Source: CASFRF01 sp031549345
Lineage (GTDB): Bacteria; Verrucomicrobiota; Lentisphaeria; Victivallales; Victivallaceae
Assembly: GCA_031549345.1 (NCBI GenBank)
Contig: JAVBPY010000006.1
Span: 372,001 to 436,000 of the forward strand
Length of the DNA: 64,000 nt
Direction: 5' to 3'
In this document: positions 61,412 through 64,000 of the stretch, piece after piece
How the letters are laid out: every line of letters starts with the position of its first letter
How positions within the stretch are numbered: position 1 is the stretch's first letter
Position numbers and translations under genes: made by a program
Notes under the pieces: model-generated
What the model saw: the letters and a program-made list of their open reading frames with translations, nothing else
What the model was told of the DNA's origin: nothing
Databases searched by the model: none

Positions 61412-63186
61412 ATGTCGCGCTTGGAGACGGAGGCGATCAGGACGCCGCATTCATCGGTGTTTTCGGCGATGGATTGCAAATGCAGATAACTGATCTGCAG
61501 GGGTGTTTGCGCATGTCCGCCGCAACGGCCGGGAATCCGGAGTTCGCCGATTTCCACGACGGAGCTTGCGGCATCCAGGTCCCAGCGCAGCGTCAGTTTC
61601 AGCCATTCTCCCGGCGTTAATGCCGGAACACCGTTGATACGCCCGGCGCTGTCGAGGTTAAACACTGCCGGAGCAAACTCGCCAACGACCGGATCGACCG
61701 GGTTGAACCACCGGTCGCAGAGCGACAACTGCAATCCGGCGCTGCCGGGCGTAAGATACAGTTCGACGGTAACTTCGCCACGGCGTCCCGCCGGAAAATT
61801 CCAGACCGCCCCCTGCTTTTCGTGCATCAGCCGGGGATCGGGGTGGCGGGCGATGCGCAATACTTCGCGCGAGCCCCCGGTCGGGTCCGGCACGGGGGTG
61901 GCGCCGAACTGCCGGTTCAAGGAACAGTGCCCGCGGTAGCCGAGGGTCATGCCGTTGATTCCCTTCAAATACGTGTGCACCGACCAGTCGCGCAGCCCGT
62001 TGCGGAAATCGTTGGCGCGGCAGGACTCGTACAGCCATGTCGGATCAAAGACCACGAACTTGCGGCACAGATGGTGCTGCCCGAACGCCACGAGGATCTT
62101 CCGATCCTCCAATTCCAGCAACTGGTTCTGGTGCACGCTTTTATCGATCTCCAGCGCGGTTCCGCTCAGGCGGAAATCGGCGTCGTTGCGCCGTTCGTTC
62201 AAATGGAGTTCGCGGAAGCCGGTCCACGTGTCGCCGCCATCCTCGGAGATCGCCGCGTGGATCGCATCGCGGTTGGTGAACATGTCTTCGCCCATCCCGG
62301 CGCGTTCCCGCTCCGAAAGGTGCACCTGCAATGCGTGGTCGACCTCCGGCAACGGGGTGTTGTTGTTCCAGATGGCCAGCATCCGGCCGTCGCGAAGCGT
62401 CACCAGATTCGGCATCGTTGCCGTGCCCCAGAAACAGCTTGGGGCGGGCGTGCTCCAACTGTCGCCGCCGTCGAGCGATTCCGCACGGTAAAAGCAGTCC
62501 TGCGAGGTGCGCAAAAGCATGATGAGTTTTCCCGCCGGATTTTCCGCGACAATCGGTTCGGCCCCGGGGTTCAGCCAGCGCAGCCCCCGGTGCGGCCAGA
62601 CGACTTTGTCCGGAACGGGCGTCGGCGAAAGCAGAACACGCCGCCAGTTTTCGCCGTTGTCGTCGGAGAGGAGCACGCCGGGGTGGCAGAGCTGGTTGAT
62701 CGAAACTTGGAAGGGAACGAGAAAACGCCCGTTCCGGCGCAGCACCAGCGGCTGCCGCTGGACATGCAGAACCTCCGGCCAGATGCGCCGCGCCGTGAAC
62801 GGCCCGTCGGGGGAGGGTGCCCGAAACAAATACACCCCCGCTTCCGGACAAAGCCCGGCCCAGAGCGCCGAATAATAATCGTCCGACCCATGGCGGTTTA
62901 CGCCGCCGTGGCAGTGAAGGACCGTCCAATAATCTCCCCGTGCCGGATCGAAGACCATGCCGCCGACGGAGGGGATTGCAGCAGGATTCGTCCGCCAACT
63001 TAACCCTTCGTCGGAACTTTCCGTGTAGATTTCGTGCGAGCGGAGCATCCCGTCATCGCCGAGCGCCAGCTCACGTCCGTAGTGGCGGATGCGGCCGTCT
63101 GCCAGGCGCATCAAATCGCGGTGGGCGTCTCCGGGCGGCACCCCGGTAATCCTGGGGCCGAAAACATCGTGCAGCATAGTGTCCAT
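61408..63186 (-). CDS. Sialidase-like BNR/Asp-box protein, no signal peptide
   Basis: 592 residues from the ATG at 63186 (AGGAG eight bases upstream; a longer in-frame start at 63216 lacks a site). Four Asp boxes are present (SSDEGLSW, SDDNGENW, SLDGGDSW, SEDGGDTW), the mark of the six-bladed sialidase-type propeller. The C-terminal 200 residues form a beta-sandwich. The usual Arg triad cannot be assigned with confidence and no F/YRIP motif is seen, so it may be a related hydrolase or lyase. Cytoplasmic. It is convergent with, and overlaps by four bases, the ABC ATPase gene. Confidence 0.65.
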   Translation of the reverse strand: MDTMLHDVFGPRITGVPPGDAHRDLMRLADGRIRHYGRELALGDDGMLRSHEIYTESSDEGLSWRTNPAAIPSVGGMVFDPARGDYWTVLHCHGGVNRHGSDDYYSALWAGLCPEAGVYLFRAPSPDGPFTARRIWPEVLHVQRQPLVLRRNGRFLVPFQVSINQLCHPGVLLSDDNGENWRRVLLSPTPVPDKVVWPHRGLRWLNPGAEPIVAENPAGKLIMLLRTSQDCFYRAESLDGGDSWSTPAPSCFWGTATMPNLVTLRDGRMLAIWNNNTPLPEVDHALQVHLSERERAGMGEDMFTNRDAIHAAISEDGGDTWTGFRELHLNERRNDADFRLSGTALEIDKSVHQNQLLELEDRKILVAFGQHHLCRKFVVFDPTWLYESCRANDFRNGLRDWSVHTYLKGINGMTLGYRGHCSLNRQFGATPVPDPTGGSREVLRIARHPDPRLMHEKQGAVWNFPAGRRGEVTVELYLTPGSAGLQLSLCDRWFNPVDPVVGEFAPAVFNLDSAGRINGVPALTPGEWLKLTLRWDLDAASSVVEIGELRIPGRCGGHAQTPLQISYLHLQSIAENTDECGVLIASVSKRDI

Positions 63187-63460
63187 GTTCAGTACTCCTG
63201 GTATTGAAATTTTCATAAAAGCATGTCGTTTTCTAATATGGCCCGCCTTCCATGGTTACGCAAGTTGCTTTTGGCATCTTCAAGGCTGAATTTCGAGGAC
63301 GCCTTTGTGATAAGAGAACTGGGGAATTGGGCTATTTGGCTTGGAAAATGACGGGAATAATGAATACAGAAGTTAATATTTTTATATCTTTGCGTTGTAT
63401 TTTCAGCGGTGTGTGCTAGAGTGTAGTCACGAGTCAAAATCCATTACTTTTGAAGGTGGA
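63187..63460. promoter_or_regulatory. Divergent region between the sialidase-like gene and cas3
   Basis: No gene is seen. TTGTAT (63395-63400) and TAGAGT (63417-63422), 16 bases apart, are a possible cas3 promoter. No CRISPR repeats are present here. Confidence 0.35.
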
Positions 63461-64000
63461 ATGAATTACTACGCACACAGCAAGCCGGGTGAGCCGCGTG
63501 AGAACTGGCAGTCGCTTGCGGTTCATTCGTACGCGGCCGGGGAACTGGCGGGAATGTTCGCCGGGGAATTCGACTCCGGGGACTGGGGACAGTTGGCCGG
63601 GGAACTGCACGATCTCGGGAAAGCCGGGAAATTCCAGGAATACCTGGCGTCGTGCAATGGGTTTGACGATGTAAAATACGATGCGGACGGCAGCAACTCC
63701 AACCACGCCGCCGCCGGAGCGCTCTGGGCGGAAGAAACCTTCAAGCTCCCCGGCCGGATTCTCGCCTACCTGATTGCCGGGCACCACACCGGACTGCCCG
63801 ACTATGGAGCGCTGGACGTCCGCCTGAAGGGCGAAGGCAAGGTCAACCTCGACTCCATTCGCCGCAACGCGGCGGATTTTATCGCACAACTGCCTGTTGA
63901 CATCGGCAAGTTGCCGCCGTGGGTGCGTGTGCACAATATGGCTTTCTGGGTGCGCATGCTCTTTTCGTGTTTGGTGGACGCCGACTATTTGGATACGGAA
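63461..64000 (+). CDS. cas3: CRISPR-associated Cas3, HD nuclease domain (truncated by the window end)
   Basis: The first 180 residues of an open frame that runs past base 64000. H22, the pair H50-D51 (ELHDLGKAGKFQEYL), H82 (NHAAAG), H108-H109 (AGHHTGLPDY) and D173 (LVDADYLDTE) are the metal-binding residues of the Cas3'' HD domain in the right order and spacing. This arrangement, with the HD domain at the N-terminus, is that of cas3 in type I systems; the NYYAHSKPG start recalls type I-C. The helicase part and other cas genes must lie further right. AAGGTGG precedes the ATG. Confidence 0.9.
   Translation, partial: MNYYAHSKPGEPRENWQSLAVHSYAAGELAGMFAGEFDSGDWGQLAGELHDLGKAGKFQEYLASCNGFDDVKYDADGSNSNHAAAGALWAEETFKLPGRILAYLIAGHHTGLPDYGALDVRLKGEGKVNLDSIRRNAADFIAQLPVDIGKLPPWVRVHNMAFWVRMLFSCLVDADYLDTE

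Noticed and set aside
63187..63460. CRISPR array upstream of cas3
   Set aside because: No repeated units of 28-37 bases are seen in this region or elsewhere in the window.
63434..63934. A 166-codon minus-strand frame at the end of the window
   Set aside because: Opposite the cas3 HD domain, whose metal-binding residues are all present on the plus strand.

Overview
The window looks like chromosomal DNA of a saccharolytic, anaerobic bacterium of the PVC superphylum, most likely Lentisphaerota (Victivallales-like). This is inferred from gene content, not from a marker-gene search: a six-gene glycan operon with several unclassified (alpha/alpha)6 enzymes and no SusC/SusD pair, G-x-Q surface-repeat proteins, W-x-x-LL repeat plus Sel1 proteins, GntR regulators fused to sugar-sensor domains, and a trimeric [FeFe]-hydrogenase.

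Layout. 1-3650 looks like the right end of an integrated prophage-like element: a DUF115-like protein, a 54-residue membrane protein, a phage Mu gpF-like (MuF) protein with a toxin-like C-terminus, a small membrane protein and a Sel1 protein. It abuts the 3' end of tRNA-Val (minus strand), a typical attachment position. 3861-7566 holds rseP and ispG (overlapping) plus a DUF4886 esterase-like protein. 7605-14291 holds a GntR regulator, an MFS transporter and a very large heparinase II/III-like protein divergent from the transporter. 14369-26385 is a run of plus-strand genes: UDP-sugar pyrophosphorylase, a SEDS protein (FtsW/RodA), an FHA protein, FtsH, a DUF167 protein, archaeal-type phosphoglycerate mutase, an FAD oxidoreductase and a large propeller/CBM9-like lipoprotein. 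26555-28366 has two tandem small lipoproteins, a strong terminator, and a zinc-ribbon membrane protein on a segment bounded by 20-bp near-identical direct repeats.

28368-44498 (minus strand) is a glycan-utilisation region. One operon runs Aas-like acyltransferase/ligase, TIM-barrel glycosidase-like protein, six-hairpin glycosidase-like protein, (alpha/alpha)6 protein, sialate O-acetylesterase-like lipoprotein and PL8 lyase. A second carries two surface-repeat proteins and a GH42 beta-galactosidase. The exported esterase and lyase would act on an acetylated acidic polysaccharide outside the cytoplasm, and the enzymes without signal peptides would finish the products inside.

44701-49497 is an overlapping operon of McsA, McsB (protein-arginine kinase), a histidine kinase and a membrane protein. 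49582-54318 holds a secreted protein behind a consensus promoter, tRNA-His with its own promoter and terminator, a structured tRNA-like remnant, and an MBOAT plus SGNH O-acylation module. 54601-58708 encodes a HydC-HydB-HydA electron-bifurcating [FeFe]-hydrogenase behind a roughly 170-nt structured leader. 58845-61411 is a YtrA-type GntR/ABC-transporter operon with an operator-like palindrome over its promoter. 61408-63186 (minus) is a sialidase-like BNR protein. The window ends inside a cas3 gene (HD nuclease domain), so a type I CRISPR-Cas locus probably continues past base 64000.
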